Under the pieces are notes generated by a model. That model saw only the letters and a list, made by a program, of their open reading frames with translations. It did not search any database and had not been told where the DNA came from. Of a DNA stretch of 24,734 bases, positions 10,021 to 18,528 are shown piece by piece. The DNA is from Baffinella frigidus (taxonomy: Eukaryota > Cryptophyceae > Cryptomonadales > Baffinellaceae): assembly GCA_026770585.1 (NCBI GenBank), contig MU647748.1:12709-37442 (forward strand). The letters are read 5' to 3'. Both the position numbers and the translations under genes were made by a program. The stretch's first letter is position 1. Every line of letters starts with the position of its first letter.

Positions 10021-10262
10021 CAGGGCTCAGAACACCGTGCCTCACATAGAAGTTCGTCGGTTTATTAACAGCCCAAACAGTTCTCAAGGTTGATGGAAAT
10101 CTGGGTCGAAGTTCTCCCCACCGGTTGCTGTAAAGCGACTGAGATGGTGACTCAATTAAAGGTCCTACAGGAGAAGAAGACGCAGAGGCGCACGTTGCAG
10201 AAACGAGGCGCTTGCTTGATTGAAGTGGGTACTTACAGGAAGGCATGGCGTGACTTGCGCTG
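10021..10262 (-). repeat. Direct repeat copy B (LTR-like)
   Basis: Second copy of 8939-9184. Similarity stops abruptly at GACTTGCGCTG on the right, and thins to CGGCTCACGGCTCTAGGAAA on the left. Confidence 0.85.
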
Positions 10263-10659
10263 CCAGTGCTGCATTTCGCACTCGCTAGCTACATTCATGG
10301 TTGAGTTCTTTGTAAAAAGTGGAGAGCTAGGAGGATGCCGACTGCTCGCCCTGGCCGGTCTCAGAACAGTTACATGTAAACCTGCACGACGTTGCCGGGA
10401 CAAGTACATACAAACTGTGGTCCCCAGCGGACCCCGGCCAAAACAGCCCACACCTACCTCCCCTCTCCGGAGGGGCCTCGGGTCCGCACCCGAGGGTCCG
10501 ACGCCGGCACGCAAACACCAGCAAGCTTTGTGGAGACGTCGGCACAATCCCCCACCTAAAGCCGAGGTCGAGCCCCCCGGGGGGCAGAACCTGACTGTGG
10601 GCCCCTAGGCCCACGGATAAAATCAATACAGACGAACCCTGTTCGGGGACGCGCCCGTA

Positions 10660-11361
10660 ACTGTGCCAGCGTGAAAAGACAGCCGTCTCCCCTCCACGCG
10701 TCCGTGCACACCCAGTGCGCCAATCTGCAAGAGCAGAGGCACCGTGCGTCTCCCCGAGACCCGCGCAACCCCCCCCTCGTCTTTCGGCAGCGCCGTAGCT
10801 GATACAGCGTGGCAAGAGAGCTGTCTCTTCTCCACGCGTCTGTGTGCGACCCAGCAGACCCTCCTGCGAGTGCGCCATGCATCTCCCCCGAGACCCGCCC
10901 GCATGCCCCCGCGTCCGTCGGCAGCGGAGGCACCGTGCGTCTCCCCAAGACCCGCACGCCCCCCCCTCCCCCATCTCTCGGCAGCGCCGTAGCGGCCCCA
11001 GCGTGGAAAGAGAACCGTCTTCCCTCCACGCGTCCGTGCGCGACCAAGCGCACCCTCCTGCGCGGGCAAAGGCGCCGTGCATCTCCCCCGAGACCAGCGA
11101 GCACCCCCCCCCTTCGTCCGTCGGCAGCGGAGGCACCATGCATCTCCGCGAGACACACTCGCCCCCCCTCGCGAGGTCTTTCGGCAGAGCCGTAGCTGCT
11201 CCAGCGTGGAAAGAGAGCCGTCTTGCCTCCACGTGTTCGTGCGTGACCCAGAACATCATCCTGCGAGAGCAGCGGCGCCGTACCAGCTGGAATCCCTGCA
11301 CACGCCCCACCGAGGAGCGACAGAGAGCACACGCAAGCACGCACCAAGGGATCCAGCGCCG
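10660..11361. repeat. Minisatellite of about 195-200 bp, running into the gap
   Basis: CAGCGTG(G)(A/C)AA(G/A)AGA-type starts recur at 10667, 10805, 10999 and 11202. Each is followed by a CTCCACG(C/T)GT block and a second half with GCATCTCCCCCGAGAC. Spacings are 138, 194 and 203, so the first unit is shortened. The large frames reported on either strand here come from this array plus the N run and are not supported as genes. Confidence 0.75.
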
Positions 11362-12330
11362 NNNNNNNNNNNNNNNNNNNNNNNNNNNNNNNNNNNNNNN
11401 NNNNNNNNNNNNNNNNNNNNNNNNNNNNNNNNNNNNNNNNNNNNNNNNNNNNNNNNNNNNNNNNNNNNNNNNNNNNNNNNNNNNNNNNNNNNNNNNNNNN
11501 NNNNNNNNNNNNNNNNNNNNNNNNNNNNNNNNNNNNNNNNNNNNNNNNNNNNNNNNNNNNNNNNNNNNNNNNNNNNNNNNNNNNNNNNNNNNNNNNNNNN
11601 NNNNNNNNNNNNNNNNNNNNNNNNNNNNNNNNNNNNNNNNNNNNNNNNNNNNNNNNNNNNNNNNNNNNNNNNNNNNNNNNNNNNNNNNNNNNNNNNNNNN
11701 NNNNNNNNNNNNNNNNNNNNNNNNNNNNNNNNNNNNNNNNNNNNNNNNNNNNNNNNNNNNNNNNNNNNNNNNNNNNNNNNNNNNNNNNNNNNNNNNNNNN
11801 NNNNNNNNNNNNNNNNNNNNNNNNNNNNNNNNNNNNNNNNNNNNNNNNNNNNNNNNNNNNNNNNNNNNNNNNNNNNNNNNNNNNNNNNNNNNNNNNNNNN
11901 NNNNNNNNNNNNNNNNNNNNNNNNNNNNNNNNNNNNNNNNNNNNNNNNNNNNNNNNNNNNNNNNNNNNNNNNNNNNNNNNNNNNNNNNNNNNNNNNNNNN
12001 NNNNNNNNNNNNNNNNNNNNNNNNNNNNNNNNNNNNNNNNNNNNNNNNNNNNNNNNNNNNNNNNNNNNNNNNNNNNNNNNNNNNNNNNNNNNNNNNNNNN
12101 NNNNNNNNNNNNNNNNNNNNNNNNNNNNNNNNNNNNNNNNNNNNNNNNNNNNNNNNNNNNNNNNNNNNNNNNNNNNNNNNNNNNNNNNNNNNNNNNNNNN
12201 NNNNNNNNNNNNNNNNNNNNNNNNNNNNNNNNNNNNNNNNNNNNNNNNNNNNNNNNNNNNNNNNNNNNNNNNNNNNNNNNNNNNNNNNNNNNNNNNNNNN
12301 NNNNNNNNNNNNNNNNNNNNNNNNNNNNNN
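11362..12330. other. Assembly gap (969 N)
   Basis: An uninterrupted run of N. Different tandem repeats abut its two sides, so the true length and content are unknown. Confidence 0.99.
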
Positions 12331-12446
12331 CCAACGCCCTAACCGAAACGTGCTCCTCAGAGTCACGTGATAGGATCTTCCTATCAGGGAGTCCAAGGGC
12401 CAACGCCCTAAACGAAACGTGCTCCTCCGAGTCACGCGATAGGACC
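12331..12446. repeat. 69-bp tandem repeat emerging from the gap
   Basis: CCAACGCCCTAA(C/A)CGAAACG starts at 12331 and again at 12400. Both copies continue with TGCTCCTC(A/C)GAGTCACG(T/C)GATAGGA. The first visible copy begins at the gap edge, so more copies probably lie within it. Confidence 0.8.
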
Positions 12447-12636
12447 GGACATCTATCCCAGGTTAGTCTCCCTGCGAGTGGTTGGGTAATCGGGTAATCT
12501 AGTTGGCTAATCCCTGGCGGGGAGAGGCCATCTGCTGTCCTGTCACTCCCTCCTCCCTCCACACAGCGGCTGCCAAGAGATTTTGTTGGTTTCTGAACAC
12601 CTTTCCGTTTCCGTATCCGTAGGAACCCTCCTATGT

Positions 12637-12661
12637 CCCTACGGTAGTGCCTACCGTAGGG
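12637..12661. repeat. Perfect 11-bp hairpin with CCCTACGGTAG arms
   Basis: CCCTACGGTAG, a TGC loop, then CTACCGTAGGG. The same arm core recurs at about 8082-8104 (CCCTACGG-CTA-CCGTAGGG) and 24133-24143. Confidence 0.8.
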
Positions 12662-12730
12662 TCTGTGGATTATCCAATTTTGGGTTATTCAAGAAATTCC
12701 TTGGTAGTCCGCTGTGTGGCTGGCTCCTCT

Positions 12731-13150
12731 TCAGAGCCTGTCTCCCCTTTCCAGCACTCCGCTGGTGCACGCTTTCCTCTTCATCCCACTCTTATCTTCG
12801 TGAGAGCCCGGAAAGACTCGGCCAGAGCTAGCACTTGATTCGAGTGTGACCACATTGTGGACGTACGCCTTGAACGGTTGCTTTTGCAAGGCGGCAGCCA
12901 ACGTATTCATCACAACTTCCACATGAGGCGGATCAAACACCCTTTTCAAAATCCAAACAGCTGTACAAGTTGGGCAGTGTGCATTAATTTTCATTGGATT
13001 GGCACGTCTTCTCCAGCTTTTCTGGCGGCCACGTGACAAACTTCCAAACAAAACGCCTAGAATCGACAATTCAAAAGGGTGTTGGAACAGACTGCTGTGG
13101 TTCATCATGGGAGCTGCGTTTTTGTGGAATAACTGAATACGCGATGTCAT
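12731..13150 (-). CDS. Small hypothetical protein (139 codons)
   Basis: It starts with a true ATG at 13150 and is not recognised. The sequence is fairly mixed in composition rather than low-complexity: a hydrophobic ELSILGVLFGSL stretch near residue 30, a basic SRGRQKSWRRRAN segment, an isolated CPTC pair near residue 59, and a Val/Leu-rich VEVVMNTLAAALQKQPF segment that could be helical. It sits between a small hairpin region and a telomere-like tract. It could be a real small gene, an exon, or chance. Confidence 0.3.
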   Translation of the reverse strand: MTSRIQLFHKNAAPMMNHSSLFQHPFELSILGVLFGSLSRGRQKSWRRRANPMKINAHCPTCTAVWILKRVFDPPHVEVVMNTLAAALQKQPFKAYVHNVVTLESSASSGRVFPGSHEDKSGMKRKACTSGVLERGDRL

Positions 13151-13303
13151 AGCGGTTGGTGAGAGGCGTCAGGCGATGGCAGGCACAAAAAAGCGAACAG
13201 TAACGTGTAACGTGACCAATATGAGCAGGCGCAGAACGAAAATCAGATGGAGATTCAGCACTACCTCCATCTCGCAGCATGGCGTCGGGGACCTATCAAG
13301 GCC

Positions 13304-14062
13304 ACCCAAACCCTAAAACCTAAACCCCAAACACTAAACACTCAACACTAAGCCCTACACCCTAAACCATGTACCCTAAACCCTAACCCCTAAACCCTAA
13401 ACCCACATCCCTAAACCCTAAACACTTAGCCCTAAACCCTGAACCCTCAAGCCTAAACCCTACACCCAAACCCCTGAACCCTGAACCCTAAACCCTAGAA
13501 CCTAAATCCTAAATCCTGAACCCTAAACCCTAAACCCTAACCAGGAGCTATTAAGGTCACCTTAATTCTAAACCCTAAAGCCCAAACCTTAAACCCTAAA
13601 CCCTAAACCCTAACACTAAACCCTAAACCCTAAACCTTAAATCCAAACACTAAACCCTAGAACCTGAACCCTAAAACCTAAACCCCAAACCCTAAACCCT
13701 GAACCCTAAACCCTAACCCCTAAACCCTACAACCTAAAACCTAAACCCCAGAAACCAAACCCCAAACTCTAAACCCTAAACCCTAAACACTACACCCTAA
13801 ACCCTGAACCCTAAACCCTGAACTTTAAAACCCAAACCCCAAACCCTCAACTCTCAACCCCGAACCCTAAACCCCACACCCTACACCTTACACCCTACAC
13901 CCTACACCCTACACCCCAAACCCCAAACCCTAAACCCTAAACCCTAAATCCCAAACCCTGAAGCCCAAACCCCAAACCCTGAACCCTAAACCCTGAACCC
14001 TAAAATCTAAACCCCAAACCCCAAAACCTGAACCCAAAAGCTTCTAAACCCCAAACCCTTGA
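13304..14062. repeat. Interstitial telomere-like tract (CCCTAAA, degenerate)
   Basis: About 760 bp consist almost entirely of CCCTAAA and close variants (CCCTGAA, CCCCAAA, CCCTACA, CACTAAA). They are in the C-strand orientation on the plus strand. A short island at about 13542-13568 (GAGCTATTAAGGTCACC) interrupts it and resembles the CTATCAAGGCCACC just before the tract, so the tract may itself be duplicated. Confidence 0.9.
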
Positions 14063-14509
14063 CCCCGCCCTCCTAGTGGACTAGTTTGATTGCCTTGGTC
14101 AAGTAGTGTAGCATCAAGGGGGCGTCGATTTCCGACGACCCCTTGTCCAAATTGGTGTGTGTGCTCTCCTCTGCACAGCCTCCACGGGAGGGGATCTATT
14201 GCTGCTGGGTCGGTGTCAACACAGCGCACACGGACCGAGCACGTTTTGCATCTCCTCTCTCACTCCGCTGGTGACGCAACCCACTTAGCTGATACCGATG
14301 TCTTCGGGAAACGCTCCATCTAAACCATTCCCGCACAACTTGCAAATGCTTTCGCCAGTAACGTGACCAATATTCCCCCGAAAATCCGGAGAAGGTGGGC
14401 TTCGTTCACGTTTAAGTAGACTGTTCACTTGAAGTGGAAAGCAGGGGAGTGTGGCTGGGCGCAGTCTCATCAGAACGTATGCTGGCCGCGCTGTCCAACG
14501 GCGCGCGAG
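14063..14509. other. Unique spacer between two telomere-like tracts
   Basis: No gene is supported. A minus-strand frame 14285-14470 is short and of uncertain start; it includes SPDFRGNIGHVTGESIC. The DNA CAGTAACGTGACCAATAT near 14356 resembles AACGTGACCAATAT near 13211, which also lies about 100-150 bp before a telomere-like tract. Confidence 0.3.
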
Positions 14510-14649
14510 TAAACCCTAAAACCTAAACCCTAAACCCTAAACCCTAAACCCTACACCCTAAACCCTAAACACTAAACCCTAAATCCTAAACCCTAAATCC
14601 TAAACCCTAAACCCTAAACCCTAAACCCTCAACCATAAACCCAAAACCC
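14510..14649. repeat. Interstitial telomere-like tract 2
   Basis: About 140 bp of CCCTAAA with few variants (CCCTACA, CACTAAA, TCCTAAA). It is less degenerate than the 13.3-14.1 kb tract and has the same orientation. Confidence 0.9.
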
Positions 14650-14650
14650 G

Positions 14651-14932
14651 GTGCCCCAGGCGGCATTGCTGAACATCTCGATCTCGAGCGTGTGGCGCCG
14701 TCCAGAATCGCTCGCCGCGGGCGTGATGCTCTCGTGCCCGTGCAACCCCGACAACGCGACCGACTGGTGCGACGACGCGCGTGACGGGAAAGTCGGCGGC
14801 GGCGGTGCCTGCTCCGTCGCGTGGTGTGTGGCTGCCCCCCGACTCTTCGTCCACCTTGGATCGTGGGCTTTCCAGGACCACCTCCCACACCGTATCCCTT
14901 CTCAGATGACCGCACTATCGAGGAGAAAATGA
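14651..14932 (+). CDS. Doubtful ORF or exon fragment, Cys-rich
   Basis: This 93-codon frame has strongly G/C-biased third positions in its middle and a Cys/Asp-rich stretch (SCPCNPDNATDWCDDARDG, then GGGGACSVAWC). That looks more protein-like than its neighbours. It begins at once after a telomere-like tract, and no homolog is recognised. It may be an exon fragment captured at a rearrangement, or chance in GC-rich DNA. Confidence 0.2.
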   Translation: MPQAALLNISISSVWRRPESLAAGVMLSCPCNPDNATDWCDDARDGKVGGGGACSVAWCVAAPRLFVHLGSWAFQDHLPHRIPSQMTALSRRK

Positions 14933-15187
14933 GGAAAGGTGCAAACATGGCTTAGTACCAGGTTCGTGAAACCACGCAAGGCCCTTCGGGGAGGATTTTT
15001 TATGTTTGTTTTTGGAGACTTTGTTTCGTTCTTAGAGCCGTTTGTCAAATTTTGGCAGGTATGGCCCCGGGCTCTTCGAAAAAACTGAAGAGATTGACTT
15101 CTGAAAAACACCCCCCTACAGCCTTGCATGGACTACAACGAGCAAACGTAAAATCTCCCAGACCGAGAGAGCGAGGAGTTAATTAAC

Positions 15188-15216
15188 GGTTTAGGGTGTA
15201 AGGTTTAGGGTTAGGG
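15188..15216. repeat. Short telomere-like block in reverse orientation
   Basis: GTTTAGGGTGTAAGGTTTAGGG followed by TTAGGG: a few TTTAGGG units on the plus strand, opposite to all other telomere-like tracts in the window. Confidence 0.8.
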
Positions 15217-16218
15217 AGGGAGAGGCCCAACTCGAGCCGGGTGTCATGCGAGGATGCCGTCCGGCACCTTTAGGTCCTTCAGGTTCTTTTAACTCCAACC
15301 ATAGGCGGACACCGGAACTTATCATGGTGGCGGACCCCGGCGTTCTGGGGCGCGCTGCATGTGTCGCAGTGAAGCGCGTCTTGAAATGTGGTCGGCGACC
15401 GCGGGCGCGGCGGGCTCATCGCGGGGCACCGGTGGACGACCTCTCAAGGAACCTCGGCTCTGGACACCAGCGTCCCTTGGGCATCTCAGCCTCTTGGAGG
15501 CGCGCGTCGGCTCCCCCTCCAGCGTTTTGCTGGGGAACAGCGGCCGGGTGGAAGGGGGGGCGAATGGGGAGGTCGGCAAGGGGCGGCGGATCGGATGGGG
15601 CTCTGCCCTCGCTCTTGGCCTCGTGAATCTCCTGCTGAAGGTCCTCGCCAGGCTGCATCCCCTCCCTGTCCCCACGTGCGCAACGTGCTGACCCCTCCTG
15701 TGTGATCTACGGTTCCTGTGTGCGTGCTCTTCTGCGCCCGTGTGCGTGTGTGCTCTGCTCCCGCGTGTTCTGCTAGGGCTGACCCAATCCACATACCACC
15801 CCGCCCCGCTCGGCCGCTGCCACACCATCACCCGTCAATGCCTCCCTCCGCGCCCACACACTACGTACTCAGTGCACTCTTTTTGCGTGTGGGCGCAGAC
15901 GATCACCCCCGGGTGAGCGCTGGCGTCCACGAGTGTCCAAGGAGGCAAGACACGAACCCTCGCCAGGCTGCCCCCCCTCCCTCCACCTCGTGTTCACGGC
16001 CAACCTCCCGCCCTCCCCCCATGTTTGCTTCTACTGTCTTTCACCAGTCAACTACTCCGTTTGCTGCCTGTTTGGACCTGTCTCACAGCAGACCCTGCTC
16101 CATCCTTGCACTTTGCCCTGGTTGAATTTTGGATCAGCCCCCGCTGCTGTGAAATTTAGACCTAACCATGGACCCTTTGGACCCGACCAGTGGAAGCACA
16201 GCCACGCCCTTGGTGGAC
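15217..16218. other. GC-rich spacer, no gene supported
   Basis: Overlapping frames exist on both strands, but all have low-complexity Arg/Pro/Ser translations typical of chance in GC-rich DNA. A TGTGCG-rich segment lies at about 15715-15765. Confidence 0.4.
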
Positions 16219-16223
16219 TTTTG
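16219..16223. repeat. Target-site duplication, left copy (TTTTG)
   Basis: TTTTG immediately precedes TAATAGAGG, the left end of element 2, and is matched at 22674-22678. Confidence 0.75.
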
Positions 16224-16627
16224 TAATAGAGGCCGCAACAGGGGCAGAGTGTAGAAGTGGAGAGCAGGGGAGCCTCCACTCTGACGCGAGGGGCAAAAGG
16301 GAAAGAAGAGAGAGCTTCTTGTCATGCGAGCATGCAGAGAGGAAGGCTCTGCTCACCCGCAGGCGTAGGGCGCTGTAGTGCGTGCGCGGAGGCAGCGAGG
16401 CCGAGGCAAAGACGCCGAAGAGGAGGAGAAGAGAGAACAAGGAACGTGTCAGAGAAAAGATCTCGTGAAGAGATTTCCTCCGAGACGGCCCCCTTCCTTT
16501 TATTCAGTCAACTTTTCCTAAGTTGATTTCTTCAAAAGTTAATGCCTCCTTTGAAAGTTTCCTTAAGTTGACGTCCTTAAGTATCCTTTCGAGTCTCACA
16601 ACCTGTGCCTTATTAGCTCGTCCCTCA
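16224..16627 (-). repeat. Element 2 LTR, downstream (3') copy
   Basis: 404 bp from TAATAGAGGCCGC to GCTCGTCCCTCA on the plus strand. It differs from 22270-22673 at about two sites (CAGTCAAC versus CAGGCAAC; TTTCTTCAAAA versus TTTCTCCAAAA). In minus orientation a GAATAAAAGG motif about 130 bases in could be a TATA-like or polyadenylation signal. A signal-peptide-like frame (MFSLLLLFGVFAS) starts only with TTG and is not called. Confidence 0.9.
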
Positions 16628-16636
16628 CCCTCGCTC
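16628..16636 (-). promoter_or_regulatory. Candidate polypurine tract of element 2
   Basis: On the minus strand GAGCGAGGG directly abuts the LTR start TGAGGG. This is where the plus-strand primer of an LTR element is expected. It is short. Confidence 0.4.
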
Positions 16637-17577
16637 AATGTGAGAGAGAGAACAAGTCATTCATCTAGGTATTGATACTCCTTATTGAAGGTTTGACGAT
16701 GCTCGTTGCTCCCGGGTGGCGTCGGTTCTTTGGAGGGCTGTTCACAGCACTTTCCAGGCATGAAGGTCAAGTTGAATGGTGGTTCCGTTGAAGATTGATT
16801 CGGGATAGGTTTCCTATCCAAGGACGTGATTTCAAAGGTTGTTTAGGACTTATCTAAGTCCTGTTTCTGAACTATGAGCATGTTGTCGTCGGTTTCGGAC
16901 GGGGAGATTTCAACCAAAAGAACGAAGGTCCAAGCTAAAGCTTTTTGTTGACGCAAGAGTAAAGAAGGAGGGACCGTCCTCGGAGGCAGTTATGTACAAA
17001 AGATGCGAGGAGGGAAGTCGAGATAGGTTTCTATCGACTCTCTAGGCGCGTTGTGAAGGTTTCGCGCGCAAGAGTCAGGAGACTCTTTTCCATTCGAGAT
17101 CGCAGATTTCTTTTTGTCAAGAGTTCTTACGAAGTTACTTCCCGTTCGCCGAGTTCCGAGGGAACAGGGCTTATGGGGAAAATGTGTCAACTCTTCCTTT
17201 GGCAAGGTTGAGGACGCCGCTCGTCTGTCTTTTGATAGAAGAGCGGTGGAGGTCGTCACAGTCACTGAAGTAGAACTTAGTAAGTTCTGCTTCTTTGACT
17301 ATTCTACGAGGTGTGTCCCTCGCAGAGTTGGAGAGTGGCGGATGCGGTAACGGAGGTCTTGTTGGCGAGTCCCTCGCAGATGTCGTGAAGGGTTACGTCC
17401 CGTGGTGGAAGAGAAGCGTCGCGTGGTGCTGGTGTGCTACTTCTGACTAAGTTGATAGCTCTCCCTGCCCCCCCGAGTCCTTGAGACCAGAAAGGGTCGA
17501 AAGGAGTCTCGTTTCAGGAGAGCTGGAGGCTAGCAGCTGAAGATGTCGTCGAGGCGGAGGCGGAGGTCAGGCGGTGT
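16637..17577 (-). other. 3' untranslated part of element 2
   Basis: About 0.94 kb between the zinc-cluster stop codon and the polypurine tract. The longest minus-strand frame (16990-17265) has no recognisable domain, and I see no enzyme motif. Confidence 0.45.
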
Positions 17578-18528
17578 TCACGGCGTGCAGGCGCAGTTGT
17601 ACGGGAAACAGCGGCACTTGTCGCAGCGCTTGTACGTGGAGTTCTTGACCTTGCTGGCTTTGTGGATCTGGTACTCCGCGCAGTTGGCGGTGTGGAGCTT
17701 CCAGGTTTCCTCCTCCTTGGGCTGGTTGCAGTGCAGGCAGAGGCCCCGAGTGTTCTTACGAGGACTCGAGGCATGGCGCGCGCCGTCGTGGTGGCGTGCG
17801 GTGTTGCGGTCACTCTGGCTCCGTTCCGCCCATTCTGTGGGGCGAAGACGTTTGCCGAGGGTGTTGTCGACGCGCGGTGTCGAGGGACGGGATACGGAGG
17901 CCGACTGTGGTGCTGGCGTGACGATGTAGTGTTGCCGTCCTTGAAAGATTCGCGCCAGTTGAAGACGGTTGCGTAGGACCAGGATGTCGATGGAATGTTG
18001 GAGGCCGGAGGCGTCGACGGGAGTGTCGTAGCGAGACCGGGTCTGGATGATGATGTCGACCACATCGCCTCCGTCGGCGATGGAGGGCTTGTCTTGGTTG
18101 GTCAGGACTGCGTTCATCACGGCACGGAGCTGGTCCTTGCCGTCGTGGACAACACCGCGGGGGTCTTGCCCTTCCGGGTAGGCGGAGGTGTTGAGGATGT
18201 GGTTGATGTGCGCCAGAACGGGGCGACGGGGATGCGTTTCAGACAGGTCGACGGGGATGCGTTTCAGACAGTAATCACACCAACGAGTGGATGGGTCGTC
18301 GTCGGTGCCGGCACCTTCGATTGGTCCGAGCGCGTCGCTGCCCCTCCAGCCGTGAAGGTGCTGAGGGGGATGGTCGGTGATGAGCCTCCCGTAGGGGGAG
18401 TAGATCGCTGGCGCACCCTCCGGGGCGGCCCCGAGTACGATGGAGATGTGATCGTCATCGAGGAGAGCGGCAATGGCTCGAGAGACGGAGGCGGGATCGG
18501 TGTCACGATCCAGCTTCACGTTTACGCT
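17578..18528 (-). CDS. Zinc-cluster protein frame of element 2 (ORF2)
   Basis: About 316 codons, open from 18528, just after a TGA at 18529-18531, to a TGA at 17578-17580. There is no ATG in the first 130 or so codons; the nominal start at 18519 is GTG. It is therefore probably expressed as a continuation of the upstream winged-helix frame by splicing or frameshift, not alone. Numbering from 18519, a first Cys/His group has C81, C84, H104 and H107. The C-terminus has C261, C264, H276 and C280 (CX2CX11HX3C), then a cluster C299, C302, C304, C309, C311, ending CACTP. Such C2HC or C2H2 groups usually bind zinc and nucleic acid, as in retroviral nucleocapsids, but the spacing is not the CX2CX4HX4C knuckle. 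A 25-bp duplication at 18224-18271 lies between C84 and H104. The family is not recognised. Confidence 0.6.
   Translation of the reverse strand, partial: SVNVKLDRDTDPASVSRAIAALLDDDHISIVLGAAPEGAPAIYSPYGRLITDHPPQHLHGWRGSDALGPIEGAGTDDDPSTRWCDYCLKRIPVDLSETHPRRPVLAHINHILNTSAYPEGQDPRGVVHDGKDQLRAVMNAVLTNQDKPSIADGGDVVDIIIQTRSRYDTPVDASGLQHSIDILVLRNRLQLARIFQGRQHYIVTPAPQSASVSRPSTPRVDNTLGKRLRPTEWAERSQSDRNTARHHDGARHASSPRKNTRGLCLHCNQPKEEETWKLHTANCAEYQIHKASKVKNSTYKRCDKCRCFPYNCACTP

Larger units (their letters stand above)
8845..10262 (-). mobile_element. Possible small non-autonomous LTR (TRIM-like) element
   Basis: Two direct copies of about 245 bp (8939-9184 and 10021-10262) are nearly identical over most of their length. 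Weaker shared sequence (CGGCTCAC-CTCTAGGAAA) extends each copy leftwards to about 8845 and 9982. The 0.84-kb interior has no ORF for a transposition protein. On the minus strand the left copy contains CCTATAAATACC (TATA-like), and both contain AATAAA further on, the order expected of an LTR. Clear TG...CA ends and a target-site duplication were not found, so a plain segmental duplication remains possible. Confidence 0.4.

Noticed and set aside
10327-12562. Very long frames on both strands through the gap
   Set aside because: Their length comes from the N run, and the rest is minisatellite with Arg/Pro/Cys-rich translations.
15246-15831. Several overlapping frames on both strands
   Set aside because: All have simple Arg/Pro/Gly composition, none dominates and no motif is recognisable.
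16162-16440. Signal-peptide-like small protein in the LTR (MFSLLLLFGVFAS)
   Set aside because: Its start codon is TTG rather than ATG, and it lies wholly in LTR sequence present twice. The hydrophobic start is probably chance.
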